Shown: positions 8,601 to 16,922 of the stretch, piece after piece
Layout of the letters: every line of letters begins with the position of its first letter
Numbering within the stretch: position 1 is the first letter of the stretch
Assembly: GCA_040391535.1 (NCBI GenBank)
Contig: JBEBXQ010000100.1
Location: 1 to 19,099, forward strand
Reading direction: 5' to 3'
Length of the DNA stretch: 19,099 nt
Source of the DNA: JBEBXQ01 sp040391535
GTDB lineage: Bacteria; Bacteroidota; Bacteroidia; Cytophagales; Spirosomataceae
The notes under the pieces: generated by a model
Told to the model about the DNA's origin: nothing
The model's database searches: none
The model's input: the letters and a program-made list of their open reading frames with translations, nothing else
Program-made: the position numbers and the translations under genes

Positions 8601-9097
8601 TGTCTGTCGACCGCAGCTTCATTCCTGATTTTGAGATCCGCCGTACAACATACCACTGCAATGAACCTCCGTTTTACCAGTTTGTTAACCTGACTGACGA
8701 AGCTAAAACCTATCATTGGGATATCGGGAATGGCAATACCCACGGAACCAGGAACCTGGATGATGTACAATACACTCAGTCCGGGTCATACTTCATTACA
8801 CTGACTACCACCAGCGAAGACGGTTGCAGCATGAGCAAAACCAAATCCTTTAATGTAGAGCCTGTACTGGAAATTCCCAATGTCATTACACCGAACGGTG
8901 ACGGTAAAAATGATCGTTTCGTGGTACCGCTGCAGGGTGCCAGAGTAGAAATTTTTAACCGCTGGGGTTTGCAGCTTCTGAGTACTGCCGACTACAAAAA
9001 TGACTGGGGAGAAGATGTTCCGAACGGCACCTACTATTATGAAGTAGTCACTCCGGCCGGAACACGTTGTAAAGGATGGATTCAGGTGCTGGAATAA
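5630..9097 (+). CDS. Secreted propeller/PKD protein with type B T9SS sorting domain
   Basis: An 1155-residue exported protein. Residues 1-25 are a Sec signal peptide (MKK, a long leucine-rich core, then LLAE). Residues 27-250 form the beta-rich domain that opens with FTENKGQW, which I associate with DUF7948-type proteins. Between about 254 and 750 there are about seven SBBP-like repeats, each starting near a TYxGG-type strand (about 255, 318, 397, 477, 541, 600 and 680), consistent with a beta-propeller. PKD-like Ig folds follow at about 755-840 and 995-1075, with an Ig-like stretch between them. Residues 1081-1155, opening with IPNVITPNGDGKND, are the gliding-motility-associated (type B) C-terminal domain that directs export by the type IX secretion system. 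The protein is therefore expected on the cell surface or released. Binding partner and activity are unknown. It ends 2 bp from the convergent M28 gene. Confidence 0.9.
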   Translation: MKKLVPALLLFLLFLIPLTQRLLAETPMLFTENKGQWEKDILFRVHTPGGFLFLKKNALLYVLYDSKNIPDRHAGAHEPATVTLARQPDQHTILAHGVEVSFENANTDVSIQAKSPVTTRFNYFLGNNPEHWASDVSAFEEIIYQNIYPGIHFRIYAYQSTLKYEFIVQPGGDPARIKMHYQDADKVLVNDKGQLEIHTTAGVLREAAPFSFQEKENRKKEVPSSYKLDNNYLSFNLPDNYDKTQPLTIDPELIFSTFSGSLADNWGHTATYDDQGNLYAAGTVFDAGFPATRGVYQVNFAAVVDVGILKFSPDGHTLLYATYLGGNNTDLPNSMIVNKKGELLIFGTTSSTNFSTSASAFQKHFAGGVNTTPISGLVMSNGTDIFVSKFSADGRSLLASTYVGGRGNDGLSATQFFEIRNYGDSFRGEIIVDQQDRVWVTTSTSSNNFPLQTPAQAELKGNQDAVIFQLSDDLSQMIWGTYFGGSSSDAANSIKVSENNQVYITGQTRSPDLAGTTGAVKPQLSGGEDGFVAHFADQRLQKVSYLGTNAADGAYLLDLDPSGNVHVLGLSKGSYPVTDGVFTSGRGQFIHALNPTLTQTVFSTTIGSGSIYPDISPTAFLVNDCGNIYIAGWGGDVNVVNGDNIYSTSRGLPVTADAIQRATSGHNFYIAILESGARSLLYGTYFGSSAAQNPAGERGDHVDGGTSRFDKNGIIYHATCACGGSRFPTTPEAWSNTNRSSNCNIAAFKIDIDHLKAAFDVYAGTQKDVVEGCAPLDLRFVNQSYGGDNYIWEINGNGISRDEVQASHVFDKAGEYEVKLRAFNRLTCTREDVATRIIKVVELKTEVSDDTIVCSNHNVLLSASGGDEYVWSPAEFLNNPNIQNPIAKVIKTTVFSVEIKSNAGCSVKKEIKVTVDNNKPDFGTSQDMAMCPDGKVTLQVFGNATDFKWYEGDKLIASGKNTLEVAPENTTTYHVTGEYPDQCNPVGEITVSVDRSFIPDFEIRRTTYHCNEPPFYQFVNLTDEAKTYHWDIGNGNTHGTRNLDDVQYTQSGSYFITLTTTSEDGCSMSKTKSFNVEPVLEIPNVITPNGDGKNDRFVVPLQGARVEIFNRWGLQLLSTADYKNDWGEDVPNGTYYYEVVTPAGTRCKGWIQVLE

Positions 9098-9099
9098 CC

Positions 9100-10053
9100 T
9101 TATTTCACTTCTGTAAAAGGTAGCTCAGGAAGTTTCATGGCCTTTTCAATCAGGGCAATCTGTAACGATAATATCCCTGCTTCCGCAACCGCATCTACTT
9201 TCCCGGCATCATCTGATGGCATATGATAGTCATCATGCCCTCCGGTATGAAAGAATAACACCGGAATCTGCTTCGCATAAAATGAACCGTGGTCAGAGCC
9301 GCCGCTGCCCGCTCTGTCGGTAAAGAATTTAACGGACGAAGGAATATTTTCAAAAATATCAGGCCAGACATTACTGGTACCATAACCCCCGATTCCCACG
9401 CCACGTTCAGCATTGTATCGTCCGATCATATCCATATTACTCATCAGATGAATAGTCTCCAGGGGAATGGTCGGATGATTGACAAAATGCCTGGAACCAA
9501 CAAGACCTAATTCCTCGGCACCAAAGGCGATAAACAGAAAATTAACAGGCTCAGCGATATTATTCTTTGAGAAACAGCGTGCCAGTTCCAGCAATCCTGC
9601 CACCCCGCTTGCATTATCGTCAGCTCCGTTGTGAATCTGCCCTTCCGGGGAAGCAGCTTTCGAACTGCCCTGTGTGCCCATACCCAGATGATCATAATGA
9701 GCACCAATCACAATCGTACGGGCGGCGTTGTTATCCAGAAAACCGATTACATTTTTAGAGGTTCTGATGCTGTCAGGCACCACTACCCGCCTTACTTTTG
9801 CTGTAAATTTCTGATCGTACCCGTTTGTGCCTTTTGGCTGCAGTCCGAGTTTTTTAAACTGTTTCCGAATATACCGGGCAGCTTTTTCACTTTCCTTACT
9901 ACCTGTTCCTCTTCCTTTCATTTTGTCAGAAGACAGATAGGTAACATGTTTCATGATAAGAACAGGATCGGGCGCTACTTCTTGTCCCTGGGAAACAATA
10001 GCCTGCATCAAGAGCAGCATTACCCAAAAACCTGTCTTTAAATTTTTGCTCAT
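9100..10053 (-). CDS. Exported M28-family zinc metallopeptidase
   Basis: A 317-residue zinc aminopeptidase-like protein. The N-terminus has a short basic stretch and hydrophobic core ending near SQGQE, a signal peptide, so it should act outside the cytoplasm. The di-zinc site of the M28 family is intact: H119 (GAHYDHLG), bridging D145 (NGADDNASG), catalytic E180 with ligand E181 (GAEELG), D208 (NMDMIGR) and H277 (DDYHMPSDD). Members remove N-terminal amino acids from peptides; glutaminyl cyclases share the fold, so the exact reaction is inferred. I start at the ATG ending at 10053; a TTG two codons earlier (10059) is the alternative. It follows the GH3/serine-hydrolase gene by about 66 bp and is probably last in that run. 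Confidence 0.92.
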   Translation of the reverse strand: MSKNLKTGFWVMLLLMQAIVSQGQEVAPDPVLIMKHVTYLSSDKMKGRGTGSKESEKAARYIRKQFKKLGLQPKGTNGYDQKFTAKVRRVVVPDSIRTSKNVIGFLDNNAARTIVIGAHYDHLGMGTQGSSKAASPEGQIHNGADDNASGVAGLLELARCFSKNNIAEPVNFLFIAFGAEELGLVGSRHFVNHPTIPLETIHLMSNMDMIGRYNAERGVGIGGYGTSNVWPDIFENIPSSVKFFTDRAGSGGSDHGSFYAKQIPVLFFHTGGHDDYHMPSDDAGKVDAVAEAGILSLQIALIEKAMKLPELPFTEVK

Positions 10054-10119
10054 TTTCAATATTATAAAATAAAAACTATCTGAAAATCTATACGTTACCT
10101 GGTCTGCGCTCTGATTTCA

Positions 10120-13083
10120 TTACTTATTTTTCTGCAGTTCGCTATAAATCACATCCATAATCTCGGTTCTTACATTCAGGCGCGATAACATGGGACTGTC
10201 GCGCGTCGGGTATACCCGGTTGGAAAGAAACACATAAGACATATTCGTCGCCGGATCTGCCCAGGTCATAATACCCGTAAATCCTGTATGCCCAAAACTA
10301 TCAGGACTGGCAAACCGCGGAGCATTGCCTGTATATTCAAAAGACGGTTTATCAAAGCCTATTCCTCTTCTGAGTTTAATTTCCGGATATTGATAGCGGG
10401 TAAATTCATTCATGGTTGGTTCAGAAATGAACTGCTTCCCACCATAATAACCCTTCTGCAAATACATCTGCCACACTTTCATCACATCATTGGCATTTCC
10501 AAACAGTCCGGCATGGCCGCTGACACCGCCCATCATCGCCGCTGCCTCATCATGTACCTGTCCGTGGACAAGCGTTTTCCTGAAAAACGTGTCTACTTCT
10601 GTAGGAATAATTTCTTCCGGCTTATAAAACCGCAGCGGATTATAGGTCAGGCTTGTGGCTCCCAGCTGACTGTAGAAATTCTTTTTCAGGTAGGTTTCAA
10701 ACTCTTCTCCGGTAAGGCTGCTGACAATCTGCGGATACAGCATAAACGAAAGGTCACTGTAAACATACCCTTCTTCTTTATTCAATTCAGAGTCTCTGAT
10801 TCCTCTGAACATTTTCTTAGCATAATTCCGGTGAATAAACAGACTGTCTCTGACAATAGAAACCGGATATCTCCTTGAATGTTCTGTACTGAAAGTACGT
10901 TTCTTCCAGGTGCCGTCAGGGCGTTGCGCTTCCTTCCAGAACACAATAAAAGCCTTCAGTCGTGCTTTGTGCGTCAGGATATCCCTCCATTTTATATCCG
11001 CTTTATTGGATCTTTTAAACTTCGGAAGATATGCTTTTACAGGAGCATCGAGATCAAATTTCTTCTGATCATAAACACTTAACAATCCTAATGTCGCAGC
11101 AGTCACTTTGGTAACAGAAGCCAGGTCATACAGGTCTGTCACCTTAACCGGATTCCCGCCATAAACAGCATTGCCATAAGCCTTCATAAAAAACACTTTG
11201 CCGTCTTTTGCCAGCTCTACCACACAGCCCGGAGTAGCTTTAACGCTGAGCGCATTATTGACTATGGAATCTATTTTAAACGTAATAATTCCGGAATCAA
11301 GCCCCAGTTCTTCCGGAATGGTGTATTTCAGGCGGCCAATCGCATGGGTTTCTATACCGGCATCATAAGGAAATTGCAGGTTGACCGTCACCGGTAGTTT
11401 TCCTTTTGCCGGAATGGCCCCGAAAATCAGCTGAGCCGAAAGTTCTTCTGTATAACGGGTCAGCTGATAAGCCATTATTAAACCGTTTGCCCGCTCCGGC
11501 CTGTCTATCTTGTTAAGCACATAGGGATTCCCGAAATAAGAAACCACCGCCCTGCCCGATGCATTAACCGCATTAAGCAAATGCTGCATGGAAGGAGTCA
11601 GGCCAAAGTTAAACCGTGGAGAAATACTGCTCAGATGTACACCGGCAAGAATCAGATTATAAGATTTCAGTTTTTCGGCCAAGTCAGCCGCCTGTGCCTC
11701 TGTGGCTTTTGCTGATAAGGTAAAATGGGTAACATGAGTATACAGATCCAATGTCTGCTGAAATGCCGTTATGGTATCAGCACCTATTGAAACCGAAGCT
11801 ATTCTCAGGGTATCCAGTGCTCTTAGTGGCAACAAATCCTGATCATTCTTTAAAAGTGTGAGCGCATTTTCAGTTAATAGCCGGTTGGTCAGTTCCGCTT
11901 TTTTGGGGTTCAGATCAGCATACAGATGCTCTGTTTTCACATCTTCCCGATGATCAAGCCCAACCCATGACTTTGCCTGCAGTACTTTCCGGCACCGGGC
12001 ATCAATTTCTTCCCAGGTAATTTTCCCTTCCGCTATGAACCGTTTAATTTCGGCAATTGCCTTGGGTACATCTTCCGTAAATTCCAGGATATCCATACCG
12101 GCCGCAATTCCCATCGCATCCGCTTTGCCATCCGAATAAAAGTTGGTCAGGCCTTTCATATTCATAGCGTCAGAATAGATAAGCCCGTTGAAACCCATTT
12201 TTTCTCTCAATAACCCGGTAACAATAGGTTTGGAAAGTGTCGACGGCAAATCAGGTGTATTATCCAATGCAGGAATACTCAGGTGCGCGATCATAATGCC
12301 TGTAAGACCGTTTTTAATCATTTCTCTGAAAGGGTACAACTCCATCTTCTCCAGTCTTTCCAGATCATGGGGAATCAGGGGAAGGTTATAATGCGAATCA
12401 ACACCGGTATCTCCGTGTCCCGGAAAATGCTTTGCAGAAGTCAGCAATCCGTTTTCCTGCATTCCTTTCATATACGCCACCGCCTTTTCTGCCACTTTAA
12501 ACTGATTCTCTCCGAAAGACCTGAAACTGATCACAGGATTTTCCGGGTTATTATTCACATCAGCCACCGGGGCAAAATTGATATGCACACCCAGCCTTTT
12601 TGCCTGTTCGGCAATTTCTGCGCCCATCCTGTAAATCAGTTCGTTATTCCCCTGAATAGCACCGAGTGTCATCTGGTAGGGGTATCTTACCGTACTGTCA
12701 ATGCGCATAGCTAACCCCCACTCAGCATCCATAGCCACCAGTAAAGGGACTTTTGAAATACGCTGATAGTAGTTGGTCAGTATAGCCTGAGGCACCGGGC
12801 CTCCCTGAAAAAACACGATTCCGCCGACTTTATTTTCCCTGATCAGCCTTGAAACTACATCAGGATTACTTCGGGAAGCGTCAATTACTGCACGTTTCGG
12901 ATCAGAAACCGCCGCTACCATAATCAGCTGCGCGATCTTTTCATCCTCACTCAAGGTGGCAAAAACAGAATCAACCCACACCTGATTAATTTTCCCGGAT
13001 GAAGGAAAGGTGTTGGTCTGAGCCCGGCTGCTGTTCAAGGCAACCAGTAAAAAACAGAAGAAGGTCAGCGTATTTTTAAGCAT
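10120..13083 (-). CDS. GH3 (NagZ-like) glycosidase fused to a serine beta-lactamase-fold hydrolase
   Basis: A 987-residue exported two-enzyme protein; signal peptide about 1-21 (SSRAQ). Residues about 30-390 are a GH3 barrel of NagZ type, with the KHFPGHGDTGVDSH motif at 218-231 carrying the loop Asp229-His231 used as acid/base in NagZ enzymes, and nucleophile D305 in YSDAMNMKG. Residues 400-580 are the GH3 C-terminal alpha/beta domain. From about 595 the chain is a serine beta-lactamase/PBP-like hydrolase: SVTK at 656-659 (nucleophile S656, K659), YSD at 775-777 (Y-x-N equivalent) and HTG at 932-934, with an insertion of about 60 residues around 705-770. GH3 should release GlcNAc from wall fragments; the second half could be an amidase, esterase or carboxypeptidase. 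B. subtilis encodes NagZ and the beta-lactamase-family muramyl-amidase AmiE as neighbouring genes, which makes muropeptide recycling my preferred role. Confidence 0.93.
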   Translation of the reverse strand: MLKNTLTFFCFLLVALNSSRAQTNTFPSSGKINQVWVDSVFATLSEDEKIAQLIMVAAVSDPKRAVIDASRSNPDVVSRLIRENKVGGIVFFQGGPVPQAILTNYYQRISKVPLLVAMDAEWGLAMRIDSTVRYPYQMTLGAIQGNNELIYRMGAEIAEQAKRLGVHINFAPVADVNNNPENPVISFRSFGENQFKVAEKAVAYMKGMQENGLLTSAKHFPGHGDTGVDSHYNLPLIPHDLERLEKMELYPFREMIKNGLTGIMIAHLSIPALDNTPDLPSTLSKPIVTGLLREKMGFNGLIYSDAMNMKGLTNFYSDGKADAMGIAAGMDILEFTEDVPKAIAEIKRFIAEGKITWEEIDARCRKVLQAKSWVGLDHREDVKTEHLYADLNPKKAELTNRLLTENALTLLKNDQDLLPLRALDTLRIASVSIGADTITAFQQTLDLYTHVTHFTLSAKATEAQAADLAEKLKSYNLILAGVHLSSISPRFNFGLTPSMQHLLNAVNASGRAVVSYFGNPYVLNKIDRPERANGLIMAYQLTRYTEELSAQLIFGAIPAKGKLPVTVNLQFPYDAGIETHAIGRLKYTIPEELGLDSGIITFKIDSIVNNALSVKATPGCVVELAKDGKVFFMKAYGNAVYGGNPVKVTDLYDLASVTKVTAATLGLLSVYDQKKFDLDAPVKAYLPKFKRSNKADIKWRDILTHKARLKAFIVFWKEAQRPDGTWKKRTFSTEHSRRYPVSIVRDSLFIHRNYAKKMFRGIRDSELNKEEGYVYSDLSFMLYPQIVSSLTGEEFETYLKKNFYSQLGATSLTYNPLRFYKPEEIIPTEVDTFFRKTLVHGQVHDEAAAMMGGVSGHAGLFGNANDVMKVWQMYLQKGYYGGKQFISEPTMNEFTRYQYPEIKLRRGIGFDKPSFEYTGNAPRFASPDSFGHTGFTGIMTWADPATNMSYVFLSNRVYPTRDSPMLSRLNVRTEIMDVIYSELQKNK

Positions 13084-13120
13084 ATGATATAGTGATTAGC
13101 TAGCTGAATGAAATAATCCT

Positions 13121-14296
13121 TTATAAAATAATCCCCAGAAAAAGTCCGGCTAAAATTAAATAGTATGCAGGTATTTTGGTAATAATGATGACGAATAAAG
13201 TAAGCAGGATAACCACCGGAGACCATATATCCTGCTGTACAAGCGGAATAATCATATTAATGGCAGCAGCGATGGTTAGGCCACTGCTGGTAGCATGAAT
13301 CCCTTCCAGCGAGGCCCGGACGCCCCTGTATTGTTTGAGCTGCCCCCATATCCGGTAAGCAAAGAAAATAAGAAAGGCTCCCGGAAGGAAAATACCGGCG
13401 GTTGCCATAAAACCTCCTATAATCTGCCCTCCTACTCCATATTCCTGCATGACAATACTTCCGACATACGTGGCGATGGAAAAGACAGGGCCTGGCACCA
13501 GCTGGGTTAAAGCCATACCCGAAAGAAATTCTTTCTGGGTCATTAAGCCTTTAAATTCCACAAATTCGTTATAAAGCATGGGGATAAGCACCTGGCCTCC
13601 TCCGAATACCATGCTGCCGTTTCTGTAAAAGTTTTCAAACAGCCTTATGGGCAATGCTTTGGTAACGGCACCCAATACCGCGGCAAAGACCAGCACTCCA
13701 CCCCAAAGCACCAGATTTCCCCATTTTATGCTCAGTTTATCCTTTTCCATCCGTTCCTGCTTTCCAAAGTTGACGGAAGCAATCAGGGCACCGGCTACAA
13801 TCACAATGGGAGTGTTATAAGGTGAAGGATAAAAATAAATAAAAACGGCAGACAAAATGAATAACCCCCACCCCAGTACATTGTGGATCACTTTATTAGC
13901 GATTTTATATCCGCCATGAATCAGAAATGCAACCGCCATTGGCCCCACAAACCGTGTAAAAGAAAGCGATATTTCATTTTTCTCCAGATAATGAACACCG
14001 ATGGCAGCCGCAGTCATCAGCACCATAGCAGGCAACGACCACACCAGAAGGGTCATGTAAGCCAGCTTAGCTCCTCCCATTTTATAACCAAGCGCCACTA
14101 CGGTCTGGGTGGAAGTGGGCCCGGGCAGTACCTGACACAATGCCTGCAGTTCAAGTAATTCTCCTTCAGTCAGATACCGCCTTTTATCAACGAGCCGGTC
14201 AATCATCATCATCAGATGAACCTGTGGTCCGCCAAAAGCAGTACAGGCCAGAATCAGTATATCTTTCAAAAATATGATTGAACGTTTTCTGTTCAT
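13121..14296 (-). CDS. chrA: Two-domain ChrA-type (CHR family) transporter
   Basis: A 391-residue, highly hydrophobic inner-membrane protein with the internal duplication of long-chain CHR-family transporters. The first half has FGGPQVH (21-27) and LPGPTSTQ (57-64); the second repeats the plan with FGGGQV (231-236) and LVPGPVFS (266-273), joined by a charged loop around 178-190. About ten to twelve membrane segments are expected. Family members export chromate in exchange for protons or other ions, but many chromosomal copies have no shown chromate role, so the substrate here is uncertain. No chromate-sensor (chrB) or reductase is adjacent. It lies 42 bp after the oxygenase gene and 37 bp before the GH3 fusion on the same strand, consistent with co-transcription without an obvious shared function. 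Confidence 0.92.
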   Translation of the reverse strand: MNRKRSIIFLKDILILACTAFGGPQVHLMMMIDRLVDKRRYLTEGELLELQALCQVLPGPTSTQTVVALGYKMGGAKLAYMTLLVWSLPAMVLMTAAAIGVHYLEKNEISLSFTRFVGPMAVAFLIHGGYKIANKVIHNVLGWGLFILSAVFIYFYPSPYNTPIVIVAGALIASVNFGKQERMEKDKLSIKWGNLVLWGGVLVFAAVLGAVTKALPIRLFENFYRNGSMVFGGGQVLIPMLYNEFVEFKGLMTQKEFLSGMALTQLVPGPVFSIATYVGSIVMQEYGVGGQIIGGFMATAGIFLPGAFLIFFAYRIWGQLKQYRGVRASLEGIHATSSGLTIAAAINMIIPLVQQDIWSPVVILLTLFVIIITKIPAYYLILAGLFLGIIL

Positions 14297-14338
14297 TGCA
14301 TAGAAATTCCACCCGATAGAATGAGATACTGCCGGGAA

Positions 14339-15295
14339 TTACTTTTTTAATCCCAATTCTCTCAATCTTTCGTCAAGAAATTCACCGACGGTCATGTCGG
14401 TATATAACCTGGGGTGTTCAGCATCTACACAGCTTTCCAGGCAACTCAGATCTACTTCAGACCGCGCATGCATAAAAAACGGAATGGAATACCGGGAAGT
14501 GCCCATCTTCTCTCTCGGGGGATTCACCACTCTGTGAATGGTGGATTTCAGTTTATGGTTGGTCAGCCGGTCCAGCATATCCCCTACGTTCACGACAATC
14601 TGATCGGGAAGTGCGGTAATCGGAATCCATTTTCCATCCGCCCGCAATACCTCCAGCCCTTCGGCACTGGCTCCCATGAGTAAGGTTATAAAGTTTATAT
14701 CGCCATGCGCTGCAGCCCGTACGGCACCCTCCGGGAGCTCATCGGGATTGGCGATAGGAAAATAGTGCAACGCTCTTAATATGCTGTCGCCATTCCGTAC
14801 TTTCTCATCGAAATAAAACTCATCGAGCCCCAGATACAGCGCTATCGCCCTGAGTAAAATCCGGCCTGTATTCTCAAAAGTCCTGAACGTAGCCAGTGTA
14901 TATGCTTTGAATGCCTCCGGTTTTTCAGGAAATATGTTTTCATACATTCCCTCTTCAGGTTCAGGCTGCCCTATGTGATAAAATTCTTTCAGATCAGCTA
15001 CCTTAAATCCTTTTGCGGTTTCACGCCCTTTGCTGATATATCCACGCTGGCCAAATACATCCAGACGCTCATATTGTCTTTTCACCTCTTCCGGCTGCTC
15101 AAAAAACGCCTTCACTACTTCATATAACCTGAGCCGGTCCTGCTCCGTTAAACCGTGGTTCTTCACCGCCACAAATCCGATATTGGTAAAAGCAGCACCA
15201 AGATCTGCCACAAACTGCGCTTTCTTTGCCGGGTCCCCTGAGGTAAATCCAGCCAGGTCAAGTGATGGTATTTCGTCAAGTAATATTTCTTCCAT
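14339..15295 (-). CDS. 2-oxoglutarate/Fe(II)-dependent oxygenase, isopenicillin-N-synthase-like
   Basis: A 318-residue cytosolic non-haem iron oxygenase. The N-terminal DIOX-type segment (about 8-115, with FVAVKNHGL at 41-49) is followed by the jelly-roll core. The iron-binding triad is H197, D199 (AAHGDINF) and H254 (STIHRVVNP). R268 and S270 (SRYS) form the usual 2-oxoglutarate carboxylate clamp, favouring 2OG use over a true isopenicillin N synthase reaction. Substrate cannot be assigned. There is no biosynthetic gene cluster around it: neighbours are ChrA downstream (42 bp) and an MscS channel upstream (101 bp). It is probably the first gene of the minus-strand run down to 9100, though I did not find a good TAnnTTTG element ahead of it. 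Confidence 0.92.
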   Translation of the reverse strand: MEEILLDEIPSLDLAGFTSGDPAKKAQFVADLGAAFTNIGFVAVKNHGLTEQDRLRLYEVVKAFFEQPEEVKRQYERLDVFGQRGYISKGRETAKGFKVADLKEFYHIGQPEPEEGMYENIFPEKPEAFKAYTLATFRTFENTGRILLRAIALYLGLDEFYFDEKVRNGDSILRALHYFPIANPDELPEGAVRAAAHGDINFITLLMGASAEGLEVLRADGKWIPITALPDQIVVNVGDMLDRLTNHKLKSTIHRVVNPPREKMGTSRYSIPFFMHARSEVDLSCLESCVDAEHPRLYTDMTVGEFLDERLRELGLKK

Positions 15296-15396
15296 TGCCT
15301 TATTGGTAACAGGAGCAGCTTACTCCTTTTGTTTGTATGAAGTAATGAACAGATCAGATTGATTAGTAGTGGCCAATTTACAAAAAAATATAAGAC

Positions 15397-16701
15397 TCAG
15401 GCACCTTTCCCTGGGTTTCCCCCCGGGAATCTTACATTCCGCAAATCATCTGAGGCCGGCAGTTCAAACACTTCCAGGTTAAAATACGGAACAGCTGCCA
15501 GCATGTGATCAAAAATATCGGCCATTACCCCTTCAAAATACACCCATACCGTTTTATCGGTAAACATGTATAATTCGATCGGCAGCCCTTTCTCTCCCGG
15601 TGCCAGATGACGCACCATCAGGGTCATTTCCTGGTTTATTCCTTTTTTATGCCGGGCGTACTGTTCAATATATTTCCGGAACAACCCTACGTTCGTCATT
15701 CTACGGCCATTCAGGGGAATATCCGTATCAATATCATTTTCCTGATTATACTCCTCTATCTCATGTAACCTTGATTCAATAAAAGGGCGCAGCAGCTGAA
15801 TGTTTCTGAGTTTTTCGATTTCCGCTTCCGTAACAAAATGTATACTGGAAATTTTTATGTGAATGGCACGTTTGATCCGCCGGCCACCGAAACGATGCAT
15901 ACCCCGCCAGTTTCTGAAAGAATCGGAAATGAGGTAGTAAGTGGGTATGGTGGTGATACTCTTGTCCCAGTTCTGTATCTTCACCGTATTGAGATTAATT
16001 TCAATCACATCCCCGTCTGCTCCGAACTTAGGCATTTCGATCCAGTCACCGATCCTTACCATGTCATTGGTCGAAACCTGCACACTGGCCACAAATCCGA
16101 GAATAGTATCTTTAAAAATGAGCATCAGAATAGCAGAGGCTGCACCAAGGCCGGCTATAAAGGCTTTTACTGACATTCCCGTTACCATCGAGAAAATCAT
16201 AATGCCGGCGATTGAGTACATAAAAAGACTTACCACCTGTAAATAACTGTCGACGGGCTTGTCTTTGAAAAGGACTTTCGTTTTCAGATAATCCCTGCAA
16301 CTTTTAAAAAATGCCCTGAAAATAAATACAATCAGCAAAATCAGGCATAGCTCAAGTAGGGTTCGGACAAAAGGAATCCAGTTTTCAAAGTCTTTTAAGA
16401 TATAGGGCAAGGCATTGATAACGATGCTATAGGGTACCAGACGGCTCACGTGCATCATTACTTTATTGGCAACAAGGAAATCGTCAAAACGGGTGCTGGT
16501 TCTTTTTGCAAGTGAGTAGAGAATCCCTAACAGAAATTTCCGTGTGAAATAGAAGCAAACCCATGAAAAAACCGAAATACTTACTATTACAAATCCCAGG
16601 TTTGCATACACAGCCAGAGTATTATTTACGCCGATTTCTGTCAGATAACGGTAAGCCCAATTATTAAATGATTGATTTTCTGCAATATTATAAAACTCCA
16701 T
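15397..16701 (-). CDS. MscS-family mechanosensitive channel, YbdG-like
   Basis: A 434-residue inner-membrane channel. About five hydrophobic segments occupy the first 210 residues, ending in the pore helix (about 182-209) with the GLGAASAILMLIFKD pattern typical of MscS family pores. The cytoplasmic beta domain follows (DMVRIGDWIEMP, then NLNTVKIQNWD), then a long mixed C-terminal domain. Length and the GMHRFGGRRIKR stretch resemble E. coli YbdG (415 residues), which responds weakly to osmotic downshock. I begin at the ATG ending at 16701; a GTG six codons upstream (16719) is the other possibility. An exact -7 element lies 38-45 nt upstream. It is divergent from the ECF sigma gene and 101 bp upstream of the oxygenase, so it may be a separate unit or the head of the minus-strand run. 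Confidence 0.92.
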   Translation of the reverse strand: MEFYNIAENQSFNNWAYRYLTEIGVNNTLAVYANLGFVIVSISVFSWVCFYFTRKFLLGILYSLAKRTSTRFDDFLVANKVMMHVSRLVPYSIVINALPYILKDFENWIPFVRTLLELCLILLIVFIFRAFFKSCRDYLKTKVLFKDKPVDSYLQVVSLFMYSIAGIMIFSMVTGMSVKAFIAGLGAASAILMLIFKDTILGFVASVQVSTNDMVRIGDWIEMPKFGADGDVIEINLNTVKIQNWDKSITTIPTYYLISDSFRNWRGMHRFGGRRIKRAIHIKISSIHFVTEAEIEKLRNIQLLRPFIESRLHEIEEYNQENDIDTDIPLNGRRMTNVGLFRKYIEQYARHKKGINQEMTLMVRHLAPGEKGLPIELYMFTDKTVWVYFEGVMADIFDHMLAAVPYFNLEVFELPASDDLRNVRFPGGNPGKGA

Positions 16702-16738
16702 ACTGAAAATTAAGATCACGCAGATCGTGAGGAAAATG

Positions 16739-16746
16739 CAAATTTA
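16739..16746 (-). promoter_or_regulatory. Candidate -7 element for the MscS-like channel
   Basis: On the minus strand 16746-16739 reads TAAATTTG, an exact TAnnTTTG, and would give a leader of roughly 32 nt before the ATG at 16701. No -33 TTTG is present at the usual distance. Confidence 0.4.
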
Positions 16747-16922
16747 AGGCTTTTTGGCAATCGAAGCCCGATCAGGGAAAAAGGTTTGTGGCCGGAATAA
16801 TGGTTATCCCACTAAAAAATCGTCAGGATATTACACTTCGGATGTATATAGCCAAAACGCTTAGCCTGATGCTGGTATCAAAAGATGTATTATCATTGAA
16901 ACAGACCGATCAACCTCTGAAT

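Noticed and set aside
12283..12714. 143-codon plus-strand open frame inside the GH3 fusion gene
   Set aside because: It lies fully antisense to the catalytic GH3 segment; no motif, no start context.
13121..14296. Chromate resistance island
   Set aside because: Only a lone CHR transporter is present, without chrB, chrF or a reductase and without mobile-element genes.
16788..16922. N-terminal extension of the sigma factor from the GTG at 16788
   Set aside because: The 45 added residues match no sigma region, and the ATG at 16923 gives the normal family length.
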